From Flavobacterium sp. JAD_PAG50586_2 (GTDB lineage: Bacteria > Bacteroidota > Bacteroidia > Flavobacteriales > Flavobacteriaceae): a DNA stretch of 64,000 nucleotides. The DNA lies in assembly GCA_023213215.1 (NCBI GenBank), contig CP096136.1, positions 3,162,001-3,226,000 of the forward strand. The letters are read 5' to 3'. The position numbers and the translations under genes are program-made. Position 1 is the first letter of the stretch. Every line of letters begins with the position of its first letter. Positions 28,774 through 38,298 of this stretch are shown piece after piece. A model generated the notes under the pieces. It ran no database searches and was not told the origin of the DNA. It was given only the letters and a program-made list of their open reading frames with translations.

Positions 28774-29675
28774 TATCCTTTTATTAACTTGATAATGCGA
28801 TTAAAATCTTCCTCAGAGTGGAATGGAATCGTAATTTTACCTTTCCCGTTTCCGGCAATTTTCACATCGATTTTGGAACCGAAGAAATTGGTAAATGCTT
28901 TTTTCTGTTCTTCAGCCACAGCAAATGTGGTTGCTTTTTTTGCTTTAACTGCCGGTGAAGGTTTTATGCTATCCTGATAGTTTTTGACCAAAGATTCCGT
29001 TTCACGAACCGAAAGATTTTGGCTTACGATTTTTTGATAAATGTCCGTTTGAACCTCCTGATCTTCGATATTTATAATCGCGCGGCCATGTCCCATACTG
29101 ATAAATCCATCTCTAATTCCAGTTTGGATAATCGGATCTAATTTTAACAGACGCAAATAGTTAGCTATGGTAGAACGTTTTTTTCCAACACGCTCACTCA
29201 TTTGTTCCTGAGTCAATTGAATTTCGTCAATCAGCCTTTGATAAGAAAGCGCAATCTCGATTGGATCTAAGTCGTGACGTTGTATGTTTTCAACCAAAGC
29301 CATGATCAGCGACTCGTTGTCATTGGCAATTCGGATGTAAGCAGGAACGGTATTTAGTCCAACTAATTTAGAAGCACGCAAACGACGTTCTCCAGAAATC
29401 AACTGGTATTTGTTGAAGTCTAATTTACGAACCGTAATAGGCTGGATTAGCCCTAATTCCTTGATAGAGGATGCTAATTCCTTAAGTGAATCCTCATTGA
29501 AATTGGTTCGGGGCTGAAACGGATTTATTTCTATAGCATCGATATCCAATTCGATGATATTGCCCACAACCTTGTCGGCGTTTTTATCATTAACCGATTG
29601 AATATCATTTTCAGGATCTTTCAGCAAAGCAGATAATCCTCTTCCTAATGCTTGTTTTTTTATAGCTTTTGCCAT
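28773..29675 (-). CDS. parB: Chromosome-partitioning protein ParB
   Basis: CTP-dependent clamp that binds parS sites and helps segregate the chromosome. Seen: an N-terminal ParA-contact segment (QALGRGLSALL), the ParB/Srx box with NPFQPRTNF and SGERRLRASKLVGL, then a HTH domain (TQEQMSERVGKKRSTIANYL). The C-terminus is basic for dimerisation. 300 aa. It starts three bases after parA. Confidence 0.93.
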   Translation of the reverse strand: MAKAIKKQALGRGLSALLKDPENDIQSVNDKNADKVVGNIIELDIDAIEINPFQPRTNFNEDSLKELASSIKELGLIQPITVRKLDFNKYQLISGERRLRASKLVGLNTVPAYIRIANDNESLIMALVENIQRHDLDPIEIALSYQRLIDEIQLTQEQMSERVGKKRSTIANYLRLLKLDPIIQTGIRDGFISMGHGRAIINIEDQEVQTDIYQKIVSQNLSVRETESLVKNYQDSIKPSPAVKAKKATTFAVAEEQKKAFTNFFGSKIDVKIAGNGKGKITIPFHSEEDFNRIIKLIKG

Positions 29676-29678
29676 AAC

Positions 29679-30445
29679 TTAATTACTGTTTTTTTTGATA
29701 ATTTCATGTGCCAGGCTCAGATAATTACTGGCTCCTTTGCTCGTTGCGTCAAAATTAATAATGCTTTCCCCAAAACTTGGAGCTTCGCTTAACTTGACAT
29801 TTCGCTGGATAATCGTTTTGAAAACCATATCTGCAAAATGTTTCTGAACTTCCTCAACAACCTGATTGGATAAACGCAGGCGCGAGTCGAACATCGTCAA
29901 TAAAAGTCCCTCAATATCTAAATTGGGATTGTGGATTTTCTGTACACTTTTGATGGTATTCAATAGTTTTCCCAAACCTTCTAAGGCAAAATATTCACAT
30001 TGAATCGGAATCACCACACTGTCTGCTGCTGTTAATGCGTTCAAGGTTAACAAACCAAGGGAAGGAGCACAATCAATCAGGATATAATCATAATCATCTT
30101 TGATGCTTTCCAATGCCTGTTTCAGCATGTATTCGCGGTTTTCCTTGTCAACTAATTCAATTTCAATGGCAACCAAATCGATATGCGCTGGAATTACCCA
30201 AACATTTGGTGCGCTACATGAAATTATTGCTTCTTGTGGTGTATTGCTGTGTTCCAGAATCTGATAACTGCCAATAGTGACATTCTCCACATCAATACCT
30301 AAACCAGAACTGGCGTTGGCTTGTGGATCCGCATCTATCAATAACACTTTTTTTCTAAAACTCCCAGTGATGCTGCGAGGTTTACAGAAGTTGTTGTTTT
30401 TCCAACACCGCCTTTTTGATTGGCAATAGCAATGATTTTACCCAT
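29679..30445 (-). CDS. parA: Chromosome-partitioning ATPase ParA/Soj, frame broken
   Basis: Walker-type ATPase that moves ParB-parS complexes on the nucleoid. The N-terminal 35 residues with the deviant Walker A ([20 protein letters not shown]) are in another frame and rejoin when one base is added to the T7 run at 30348-30354 (plus strand), giving [20 protein letters not shown]. Walker B is [20 protein letters not shown]. About 255 aa. It is expected to be essential or near-essential, which argues for a sequence error. It heads the parB/DUF5683/dapB operon. Confidence 0.92.
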
Positions 30446-30572
30446 TTAATTTTTAAAAATTTTGAGCCGTAAAAATACAATTAATTATGGCTTTGGCAAC
30501 GGAATTTTGTTAACATTGTTGTAAAAGTGTTCACTCTTCTGACTGCCAACTAAAATCTGCCAACTGACCACT

Positions 30573-31454
30573 TTATTTACTTCCTTTATTCTTAATCATC
30601 GCCTCCAGCATATCCCACATTTCCTGTGGAATTTTTTCAAGGATATTGAATTGTCCTGCGCCCTGAAGCCATTCTCCGCCATCGATAGTAACAACTTCAC
30701 CATTAATGTAAGCAGAGAAATCAGAAACCAGATAAGCAGCCAGATTTGCTAACTCCTGATGGTCGCCAACTCGTTTCAAAGGCACTTTTTTGGCCATGTC
30801 AAATTTTTCGGCTAAATCGCCCGGAAGTAATCTGTCCCAAGCACCTTTTGTTGGAAATGGTCCAGGCGCAATAGCATTCATTCGGATACCATATTTTGCC
30901 CATTCAACGGCTAAACTTCTGGTCATAGCCAAAACTCCGGCTTTCGCAGTAGCGCTCGGAACAACATATCCGGAACCTGTCCAGGCGTAAGTAGTCACAA
31001 TATTCAGGACATTGCAGTTGGTTTGTTTGGATTCAATCCAGTGTTTTCCGAACGCCAATGTGCAGTTTTTAGAACCTTTAAGAACAATATCGATTATGGT
31101 ATCAAATGCATTGGCAGAAAGCCTTTCGGTAGGAGAGATGAAGTTTCCTGCAGCGTTGTTTAGTAATACATCTACTTTGCCAAATGTTTCCAAAACCTTT
31201 GCAAGCATGGCTTCGACCTGATCGTAATGGCGTACGTCGCATTGAATCGGAAGGCATTTTCCGCCCGTTTCCTTTTCTAATTCGGCTGCAGTGGTTTTTA
31301 GTTTTTCCAAATCCCGTGAAGAGATGGCTACTTTGGCACCCAATTCGAGGAAATATTTGGTCATGGCTTTACCTAAACCGCTTCCGCCACCAGTTACTAC
31401 TATTACTTTATCGGATAACGCATTATCGCGGAGCATTTTTGCTGAGAAATTCAT
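30573..31454 (-). CDS. SDR-family 2,4-dienoyl-CoA reductase-like oxidoreductase
   Basis: NAD(P)H short-chain reductase, 293 aa. The cofactor loop is VTGGGSGLGKAMTKYF and the core NNAAGNF. Instead of YxxxK it has TGSGYVVPSATAKAGVLAM, the pattern of 2,4-dienoyl-CoA reductases, followed by NAIAPGPFPTKGAWDRL. It probably reduces enoyl- or dienoyl-CoA in fatty acid degradation. It is a single gene with a terminator-free gap of about 120 bases to parA. Substrate assignment is by family resemblance. Confidence 0.82.
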   Translation of the reverse strand: MNFSAKMLRDNALSDKVIVVTGGGSGLGKAMTKYFLELGAKVAISSRDLEKLKTTAAELEKETGGKCLPIQCDVRHYDQVEAMLAKVLETFGKVDVLLNNAAGNFISPTERLSANAFDTIIDIVLKGSKNCTLAFGKHWIESKQTNCNVLNIVTTYAWTGSGYVVPSATAKAGVLAMTRSLAVEWAKYGIRMNAIAPGPFPTKGAWDRLLPGDLAEKFDMAKKVPLKRVGDHQELANLAAYLVSDFSAYINGEVVTIDGGEWLQGAGQFNILEKIPQEMWDMLEAMIKNKGSK

Positions 31455-31560
31455 GAGGTTAGATTTTTTGTAAATATAGTAAAGGAATTTAAAAAAAATA
31501 GTGATTGTTGATTTGAATTGACTGTTTTCAAATAGTTCCTGAATATGAAAAGCGTGTCGT

Positions 31561-31612
31561 TAGCCCCGATTGTAGCAGGCTGCCGTGCAGCGCGAAAAGC
31601 GGGAGCATGGTT
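31561..31612 (+). repeat. Degenerate copy of a flavobacterial intergenic repeat
   Basis: The segment begins TAGCCCCGATTGTAGCAGG and ends near AGCGGGAGCATGG. This matches, from memory, an intergenic element widespread in Flavobacterium genomes (TAGCCCCGATTG ... AGCGGGA). Copy number in this genome cannot be seen here. Confidence 0.5.
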
Positions 31613-31648
31613 CCTGATGAATGCGATGCTGTGCTTCTAAATAAAAAA

Positions 31649-31682
31649 ATGCCGGACTGTAGTTTGATATACAATCCGGCAT
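31649..31682 (-). terminator. Terminator of the T9SS cargo gene at 31717
   Basis: Perfect 8-bp arms ATGCCGGA and TCCGGCAT, with a T7 run after the hairpin on the minus strand. Confidence 0.8.
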
Positions 31683-31716
31683 AGGTAAGTTAACCTAATT
31701 TAAACAAACCAATTTT

Positions 31717-32646
31717 CTATTTTTTGATAAACTTTTTAGTGCTGTTATTTGTTTGGTCCTGAATGTTAAGGAAATACATTCCCGAACTAAGGTCGCTCAC
31801 ATTAATAGAGTAGGTGTATTCCGGACTTTGATTAACGGTTGCCTGTTTTATAACCTTTCCTTCAGAGTTGATGATTTTGTATGAAACCGATTCAGAGAAA
31901 CCTGTTGGTATTATATTCAGTTCTGTATCTGCAATTGTTGGCCATACTTTTGCTGTGTGCTGCTGATTCTCATTGGTAATCAAGGTGCTGAAATTCACTC
32001 TAACATTATCTACAATCAAACGCGTTCCGAATGTTGGTGTAGAGCCTTCTTTTGCCATATTAAACGAAATGTTCATAAAAGCTGGTGTTCCCGAATGCGT
32101 AATGCTAACTGGCGTGTAAACATATTCGTAAATGTTATGCATTCCGCTTATATCAAGGGAAGCTCTTCCTAATTCGTTTCCTTCGGCATCAAAAACTTCT
32201 AATTTTGCTTCGGCAATATCATCGCCGGCAGGTAAAAATTTGTAATCAAAGCCTAATAGAATTACAGAAGTTCCTGGATTTACAGGCACACCCGGATTCC
32301 ATCCCGGACTGTCTTGTTCCGGATCATTAAAAATGGTTGCCGATCCAACGATAAGTTTGTTTGTGGTCCAGTTGAAGGCATTAGAAACTTCCATGGCATA
32401 TTGCCCATCTTTGGCTTCTGTTGATGCATATACCATAGACGGAAAGCACCAAGTGTATTGAATCTGATCGCTAACTGTTTCTCCGGTCTGCGCGTCAATA
32501 GCAATTTCTTGTGTGAAATTCATTCCCCAATTGCTGGGCAAAAAGTTTGGTTTAACGTTTTCAAAGTTGCCATTTACTACTTGCGCCTGTGTATAAAAAG
32601 GGGCAATCAATAGCATAAGGCTTAAGATAAAATAGTTTTTCTTCAT
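31717..32646 (-). CDS. Secreted protein with T9SS type A sorting domain
   Basis: A 309-aa protein with a signal peptide (ending near FYTQA) and a C-terminal type A sorting domain (AKVWPTIADTELNIIPTGF, then SDLSSGMYFLNIQD and a terminal KKFIKK), so it is exported by Sec and then by T9SS to the surface or medium. The middle is beta-rich and resembles carbohydrate-binding or jelly-roll folds; no catalytic motif is seen. Its promoter (32699-32706) carries the same upstream element as the two neighbouring genes, suggesting control by the TPR-HTH regulator at 34740. Confidence 0.75.
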   Translation of the reverse strand: MKKNYFILSLMLLIAPFYTQAQVVNGNFENVKPNFLPSNWGMNFTQEIAIDAQTGETVSDQIQYTWCFPSMVYASTEAKDGQYAMEVSNAFNWTTNKLIVGSATIFNDPEQDSPGWNPGVPVNPGTSVILLGFDYKFLPAGDDIAEAKLEVFDAEGNELGRASLDISGMHNIYEYVYTPVSITHSGTPAFMNISFNMAKEGSTPTFGTRLIVDNVRVNFSTLITNENQQHTAKVWPTIADTELNIIPTGFSESVSYKIINSEGKVIKQATVNQSPEYTYSINVSDLSSGMYFLNIQDQTNNSTKKFIKK

Positions 32647-32698
32647 GACTGATTTTTTTGATTAATAAAATGAAATTCTTTTTCATAGCAATTAGAAA

Positions 32699-32706
32699 CA
32701 AAGTTA
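32699..32706 (-). promoter_or_regulatory. -7 element of the T9SS cargo gene
   Basis: On the minus strand TAACTTTG fits TAnnTTTG. No TTG stands at the -33 distance. Confidence 0.6.
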
Positions 32707-32735
32707 TTTTTAATATTTGACCGATTGTAATTTAG

Positions 32736-32759
32736 CAGGTTGACAATAGGTAAACATTC
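32736..32759 (-). promoter_or_regulatory. Conserved upstream element, copy 1
   Basis: Plus strand AGGTTGACAATAGGTAAACA (32737-32756). It shares AGGTnnACAATnnGTnnACA with 34644-34667 and 36349-36372. The distance from CAAT to the -7 box is 37 bp, nearly identical in all three. Confidence 0.65.
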
Positions 32760-32789
32760 TATTTATTCTTTAAAAATCAATGCTTGACG

Positions 32790-34584
32790 TTATTGGAGAA
32801 TCAGTTTTTGATGGAAATTTTTGTTTCCGTTGTTGAGTTCAATAATGTAGATTCCTTTGGTAAAGTATCCCAAATCAAATGTTGTTACTTCGTTGTTGAT
32901 TTTTTCTGATAGTAATTTTTTACCAGTAATATCATAAACATTCACAACCGCTGATTCCTGAAATCGTTTTGTGGAAATTGTTACCAAACCATTGGACGGA
33001 TTTGGATAAACGATAAATTTATTTTCTTCAAAATCAGTATTGCTAAGTGTACAAACCGTAATCGGATTGTCATATTTAGCGATAAAAACTCCGGCTATAC
33101 TCGGATTTATACTGCTCGAGTTTACAAGCGTAGTTCCTGTCGGTGAAGCATCTAAATCGATTTGCTGCCTGAAGGTTCCTGTAAAAATCAAATCGTTATC
33201 GTTATCTAATGCAATCGGAAGATAGCCATTGAATTCCACGAAAGTGACATTGCCCAATCCACCAACATTCATAGCCCATTGATGTTCGCCTGCCGAATTA
33301 TAAGCAGCTACAAAAGCACTGATAAGATTAGTTTGCGTACTAAGGATATCGTCATTAGCTGAAGGATTAAAATCACAATTTCCCTGAAATTCCCCAGATA
33401 CGTATATATTGTTGCAGCTGTCGGTTATTACGTTGGCGCAAAATGAATTAGGAAAAAAGTTGTTTGGTTAGCCGTTGGAGTTCCAAAAAGAGTGTCCCAA
33501 AGTAAGGCTCCGTCGTTACTGTATTTTGCCAAAAATGAGGTGTAAAAGGAACCTGTATTCAACGAACTTGAAGTTGGCAGAAACGTTACTGAGCCTTTAA
33601 ACGAACCAGTGAGAATAATATTGTCCTGCGTATCTTTTTTGATAAAGGTCATGAAGAAGTCGGTAACGTTACTGCCTCTCAAATGCCTGCTCCACAGTAA
33701 TTCCCCGTTACTGTTATATTTGGCTAAGAAAGCCGAACTTATCGCCGCTGATGAAACGGATTGCGAAGTTATTAATGCATTAACTGAAGGATCCGGATTT
33801 AAATCGACCGAACCCAAAAAGATACCGCTTAGGAAAATATTGTTTGATGCGTCAACTTCAAGTCCCGTAATTATAGCACCACCATTGCATCTGAATTGTT
33901 TTACCCATTCAAAATTTCCTTCTTCGGAAAGAGACAATAGAAAACCGTCATTATTCACGGCGGTAAGTTCTGTTGCTCCACTGGTTGAAGGATCAAAATC
34001 CATTACATCGACAAATACACCAGAAATCAGTATTGAATTCCCTTTTTTCTAATGGCAAAAGTGGTTACCGGATTATCTACAGTATCATCAAAATATTTTG
34101 TCCAGATTTCGTCGCCATCACTGTTCCATTTGGAAACAAAGAATCCTCTGGTGTTGGTAAAGCCCGTTAGAAACAAGTTGTTGTTTTCATCAATAATCAT
34201 TGACGAAGCCCGTTCTTCATTCATTCCGGTAAACGTAGGTTCGATTAAACGCTTTGCCCAGATTAGTTCTGCATTGGAATTGTATTTTGCAATAAACACA
34301 TCCGATTCTCCATCAGTATCATTGGGTGTTCCGCCCTGATAGACCAAAGGGAAACTGGCTGAGGAACTCGTATCAAAATCGACGGTTCCGTGAAATAATC
34401 CTGTCACGTAAAAATTCCCATCACTATCGGTCACTGTTGCTCTTGACCAAACACCTTGATCGTGTGCTGTTTCGAGACCTTTGCCAAAAGTAAGTGTTGG
34501 CATCTGCGAATAGTTTTTCTGAAAAAATAGTAAAAAGGCAAACAGTAATAATGTGCCGGCTTTGGCTGGTAAAAATGGTTTCAT
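32790..34584 (-). CDS. T9SS cargo protein with beta-propeller-like repeats, two frame breaks
   Basis: The repaired product is 598 aa with a signal peptide (ending KNYSQ), SBBP/NHL-like repeats (DSDGNFYVTGLFHGTVDFD, DASNNIFLSGIFLGSVDLNP, DTQDNIILTGSFKGSVTF) and a C-terminal type A sorting domain (YPNPSNGLVTISTK, FTKGIYIIELN, KLILQ). Breaks are at T6 34043-34048 (joins AIRKKGNSILISGVFVDVM) and A6 33453-33458 (joins TTFFPNSFCANVITD), each repaired by one base. It is probably secreted and surface-associated; the ligand is unknown. The promoter carries the shared upstream element. Confidence 0.78.
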
Positions 34585-34606
34585 AGCTTTTATTTTTTTG
34601 TTTAAC

Positions 34607-34614
34607 CAAAAGTA
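34607..34614 (-). promoter_or_regulatory. -7 element of the propeller cargo gene
   Basis: On the minus strand TACTTTTG fits TAnnTTTG, 22 bases from the ATG. There is no -33 TTG. Confidence 0.6.
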
Positions 34615-34643
34615 GAAAGCCTGAATTTTAATTTTGCCTTTTT

Positions 34644-34667
34644 AAGGTTTACAATAAGTGTACATGC
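34644..34667 (-). promoter_or_regulatory. Conserved upstream element, copy 2
   Basis: Plus strand AGGTTTACAATAAGTGTACA (34645-34664). Two direct half-sites, GTTTACA and GTGTACA, start 11 bp apart, about one helical turn. CAAT lies 37 bp from the -7 box. Confidence 0.68.
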
Positions 34668-34739
34668 CAAGAAAATCCTTTATTTATAGGGTGTTGTGTT
34701 ATACAGACAGAATAAAGTCAGTAAGGTTTTCTTCTGTAT

Positions 34740-36308
34740 TCAGCTGTAGTTTTTCCTCAGCCGGTGACGTGCGGTTTTTACACTGTCGGGAGAGATATTT
34801 AAGATGGAAGCCATTTCCTTAATTGACAGATTTAGCTTAATCAAAGCACAAATCTTCAAATCATTCGAACTGATTTCAGGATATTTGTTTTTTAGACGCG
34901 TGTAGAAATTCTTATTTACACTTTCAAAATAATTGTCAAAGTCTTTCCAGTTGTTGTCCTGGATAGTGTATTTTGAGATAAGCTTTTTTAAGTCTTTTTC
35001 CGATGTTGGTTCCTTTCTGCTTAGAATGGTTTTTATTTCGTCAAGCAGTTCGTTTTTCTCCAACATTTGAATGGTGACGGCACTTAGCTGACTTTCCTTA
35101 AATTCAATGTCGTTTTGGAATTGCTGTTCTTTCATCTTTTTCTGTTCTTCCATCAACTGTACCAATTCCTCTTTCGTCTTTAGCAATTGTTTGTCTCTTT
35201 TATTGATTCTTTTCAGAAACAAAAAGAGTATCGTAAATACAATAAGCAATAATGCCAAAATAAGCACCAGTATGTAGTTGGTCAGTTTGCTAACTTCTTT
35301 TTCTGCAGATATTAGTTCAAGTTTCCTGTTTTTTTCCGAAACTTCGAACTGTACTTCCAAACTCTTTACAATTTGTTCCCTTTCAAAAGAGTAAAAACGG
35401 TCTTTTATGGTAATCACCTGATTTTGCAGTTTACTCACTTCTTCAAAATCGGATTCTTTCTTTTTTAGTTCAATTAAGGCTTCTATTGCTTTGATTTCAA
35501 ACGTTTTGTCTGAAAGCGCCATAGAGAATATCCTTGCCTTGTTGAAATATATTTCTGCCTGAAGGTTATCGTTTTCAAACCTCATAAACCATTTTCCCAA
35601 TGCGACTAAAGCGTTAACCTGAGCCTGTTTGTTTTCTGAACTTTCAGCAATATCTAAAGCCTTGTTGAGATAATTGCCGCTGATTTCCCGCTCGTTTTTA
35701 TCGGCTGCGATTTCTCCCAAACGGCAATACGAACCGGGCAGATAGGCAATGTTTTTCCCTTTCTCAAATTCTTTCATCGCCAGCAAATAATATTGCTCAG
35801 CTTCCTGTTTCTCGTTTTTTAACTCATATATAGAGCCTAAAGTATTGTAAGCAAGTCCAAGTGTACCCGATTTATCATTCTTATCCTTTAATTCATCCAC
35901 AACTTCCTGACTCAATGCCATTGCCTCGTCATGTTTTCTTTGACGCACATAAATTGTACTGATTAGCTGAAGGCATTTGTAACGGCCAATCAATGCTTTT
36001 TCAGGATCTGTTTGTTCAAGAAGTTTGTATTCGTTGAGGGATTTAGTAACAAACTGCAAGCCTTTTTCGAGGCTTGAGCCATAAGAACAGATTCCGAGAA
36101 ATAGGAGTGCCTCGGCATTGTCAGCGGTATTTTTTGTCTTTCGGGCTTGTTCGTGTGCCTGCCAGAAATATTTGAAAGCTTCATTCTCATCGTCTTTTAC
36201 CAATGCGGCCCAGCCTTTTTGCATCAACGGATTATTCGATGGCGATGCTAAACCGCACATGGAAATAAAACAAAATAAAATGATGAAAAGCCTTAGGGTA
36301 AAATTCAT
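34740..36308 (-). CDS. Membrane TPR-HTH (LuxR-type) transcriptional regulator
   Basis: A 522-aa one-protein signalling device. A signal peptide (about 1-21) leads to a periplasmic TPR array (about 30-310, e.g. LGLAYNTLGSIYELKNEKQE), one TM helix (345-366), a cytoplasmic coiled coil (about 370-430) and a C-terminal LuxR-type HTH (ISSNDLKICALIKLNLSIKE then MASILNISPDSVKTARHRLR). It could bind an envelope signal by the TPR and regulate DNA directly. Its own promoter and those of two neighbouring T9SS cargo genes share an upstream element, so autoregulation and cargo control are likely. The signal is unknown. Confidence 0.82.
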   Translation of the reverse strand: MNFTLRLFIILFCFISMCGLASPSNNPLMQKGWAALVKDDENEAFKYFWQAHEQARKTKNTADNAEALLFLGICSYGSSLEKGLQFVTKSLNEYKLLEQTDPEKALIGRYKCLQLISTIYVRQRKHDEAMALSQEVVDELKDKNDKSGTLGLAYNTLGSIYELKNEKQEAEQYYLLAMKEFEKGKNIAYLPGSYCRLGEIAADKNEREISGNYLNKALDIAESSENKQAQVNALVALGKWFMRFENDNLQAEIYFNKARIFSMALSDKTFEIKAIEALIELKKKESDFEEVSKLQNQVITIKDRFYSFEREQIVKSLEVQFEVSEKNRKLELISAEKEVSKLTNYILVLILALLLIVFTILFLFLKRINKRDKQLLKTKEELVQLMEEQKKMKEQQFQNDIEFKESQLSAVTIQMLEKNELLDEIKTILSRKEPTSEKDLKKLISKYTIQDNNWKDFDNYFESVNKNFYTRLKNKYPEISSNDLKICALIKLNLSIKEMASILNISPDSVKTARHRLRKNYS

Positions 36309-36312
36309 GCCC

Positions 36313-36320
36313 CAAAATTA
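36313..36320 (-). promoter_or_regulatory. -7 element of the TPR-HTH regulator gene
   Basis: On the minus strand TAATTTTG fits TAnnTTTG, only 4 bases before the ATG, so the transcript would be near leaderless or start inside the present start codon region. Confidence 0.5.
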
Positions 36321-36348
36321 GAATTTTTTATTATCATTCCTAAAATTG

Positions 36349-36372
36349 AAGGTGTACAATGAGTATACAGTG
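36349..36372 (-). promoter_or_regulatory. Conserved upstream element, copy 3
   Basis: Plus strand AGGTGTACAATGAGTATACA (36350-36369). The half-sites GTGTACA and GTATACA start 11 bp apart. CAAT lies 36 bp from the -7 box of the regulator gene. Confidence 0.68.
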
Positions 36373-36379
36373 AATAATT

Positions 36380-37507
36380 CTATAGTTTCATTAGTCTTTC
36401 TGCGGCTTGAGTAAGGGTTTGGTCGTTTTTTGCAAAGCAAAACCGTATGCATTTGGTGTCCTTTCCGTTGGCATAGAAAGTCGAAATTGGAATAGTGGCC
36501 ACGCCAAATTCGGTTACCAGTCTCTTTGTAAATGTAAGATCATCTTCATCTGAAATGGATCCATAAGATGCTACCTGAAAATAAGTCCCTTCACAGGGAA
36601 AAAATTCTAGTCTTGTTTCCTTAAGCAAATCGGAAAAGAAGTCCCTTTTCTGCTGGTAAAAACTGCCAAGACTGTATACATCAACAATATCTAAATATTC
36701 TGAAATGGCAATTTGCGAAAGGCTATTTACACTAAATACTAAAAACTGGTGTACTTTCTTGATTTCCTTCATCAGATTGTCCGGTGCTATAACGTAACCA
36801 ATTTTCCATCCGGTTATATGGAATGATTTTCCAAAAGACGAAATACTGATGCTTCGGTTCCAAAGTTTGGGACGGTTATGCACTGAGATATGTTTTTGTT
36901 CGAATGTGATATATTCATAAACTTCATCCGAAAGCACAATCAGGTTTGGAAAACTATCAATCAGGTTTTCGAGTTGCACAAAATCGTTCTCCGTCCATGT
37001 CTTTCCGGTTGGATTGTGTGGATTGTTGATGATGATAAGTTTGGTTTTCTCATTGGTTTCCAATTTTATGGTTTCCCAATCGGGTGTAAAGTCATCATTT
37101 AGTGATACTCTTATAGGTTTTGCATTACTTAGCAATATTGGTGCTTCATAGCAGTCGTAACTTGGATCGAGAATCAGCACTTCCTCGTTAGCGTAGACTA
37201 ATGCCTGAATAGTAGCAAAGATTCCTTCTGTTGCACCGGCAGTGATTAGAATCTCTTCTTTTGGACTGACAATTCTTTGGTAAGAACGTTGTGTCAGTGC
37301 CGCGATCTTATCCAATAAGGGAGGAAATCCACTCATTGGGGTGTATTGATGTACATTTTCAGCAGCAAGTCTGGTAATAATGTCTGTGAGTCTTTTATCA
37401 ACAGGGAAGTTGGGAAAGCCTTGTGACAGGTTGATGGCATCATATTCATTTGCCATTTGAGACATTACGGTGAAAATGCTGGTGCCAATATGTGGAAGTT
37501 TGGACAT
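36380..37507 (-). CDS. PLP-dependent aminotransferase (methionine aminotransferase type)
   Basis: Class I/II aminotransferase, 375 aa. Seen: LSQGFPNFPVD near the start, ITAGATEGIFATIQALVY, NPHNPTGKTW, LSDEVYEYITF, and the Schiff-base Lys in SSFGKSFHITGWKIGYVIAP. The pattern is that of the kynurenine/methionine aminotransferase group (YbdL-like), which can make methionine from its keto acid; the exact substrate is by family only. The TPR-HTH regulator gene follows 71 bases downstream with its own promoter. Confidence 0.85.
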   Translation of the reverse strand: MSKLPHIGTSIFTVMSQMANEYDAINLSQGFPNFPVDKRLTDIITRLAAENVHQYTPMSGFPPLLDKIAALTQRSYQRIVSPKEEILITAGATEGIFATIQALVYANEEVLILDPSYDCYEAPILLSNAKPIRVSLNDDFTPDWETIKLETNEKTKLIIINNPHNPTGKTWTENDFVQLENLIDSFPNLIVLSDEVYEYITFEQKHISVHNRPKLWNRSISISSFGKSFHITGWKIGYVIAPDNLMKEIKKVHQFLVFSVNSLSQIAISEYLDIVDVYSLGSFYQQKRDFFSDLLKETRLEFFPCEGTYFQVASYGSISDEDDLTFTKRLVTEFGVATIPISTFYANGKDTKCIRFCFAKNDQTLTQAAERLMKL

Positions 37508-37584
37508 TGTTAAGCAGGTTTTTAAATAGGGTTTCCGATTATGTTTTGGAATTTAAAAGTACAGTTTTTAAGTAAAAGCACAAA

Positions 37585-37614
37585 AAAAGCACCTTCATTT
37601 GAAAGTGCTTTTTT
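37585..37614. terminator. Bidirectional terminator
   Basis: AAAAGCAC and GTGCTTTT arms with A and T runs on both sides. On the minus strand it would end transcription of the gene at 37633-38159. Confidence 0.7.
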
Positions 37615-37632
37615 AAAATATATTATAGTATT

Positions 37633-38159
37633 TTATTTCTTTTCTGCTTTATTAATTTCGTCAGTATTGGCTTTAGTTTCTATTTTTGGTCTGTCAGAAG
37701 CGGCCATGTCCCGTACGCAAACATATTTGCCTTCTCTTTTTCAAAAAACGCCATGAAATTTCCCGTGTAAATGGCTGTTGAAGTTGAATCAGAAACCCTA
37801 TAGCTTCCTATTTCTACCACTTGATTTCCGTCATTGGAAGGGAATACTTCGTTGGCTACAAAAGCAATCTGGTTTCCTTTCTGAAAGCTTAGTAAATCTT
37901 CTCTAATTGATTTTTCGATAGCGGCTTTACCCACTAATGGTGGCTTGTTTTGTGAAAAGCTGGTAGCATCTTCGGCATAATATTCCTGACCCATCATTTC
38001 CCTGTTGTTGTACATTTCGGCCATCTTGTTTTCCAAAGCCTGGATTTCGTTTTTAATTTGTTCTTTGTCAACTGAAACCTCTTCTGTTTTTGGTTTACAG
38101 CCGACGACAAAAGATAAAATCGTTATTAAAACGATACTGTTTAAAATCTTGTTTTTCAT
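37633..38159 (-). CDS. NTF2-like (DUF4440-type) lipoprotein, frame broken
   Basis: An exported lipoprotein of about 175 aa: signal peptide with lipobox VVGC, then a helix and an NTF2/SnoaL-like fold (MAEMYNNREMMGQEYYAEDA, NKPPLVGKAAIEKSI, GSYRVSDSTSTAIYTGNFM). The present frame stops at 37680. Adding one base to the T5 run at 37737-37741 (plus strand) gives FFEKREGKYVCVRDMAASD and a natural end NKAEKK at 37633. Such proteins often bind small ligands or act as detoxification enzymes; no function is assigned. Confidence 0.72.
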
Positions 38160-38298
38160 ATATTGGTTGATTTAATGGTTTCTTATTTTACTGACAGTAC
38201 AAGACTTAGGGATTATAAATATAGGAATTATTTACCAAAATCCAACACTAACCAAAAAATGTTTTAACGTGAATTTGGACTTTTCTAAATAAATTGTA

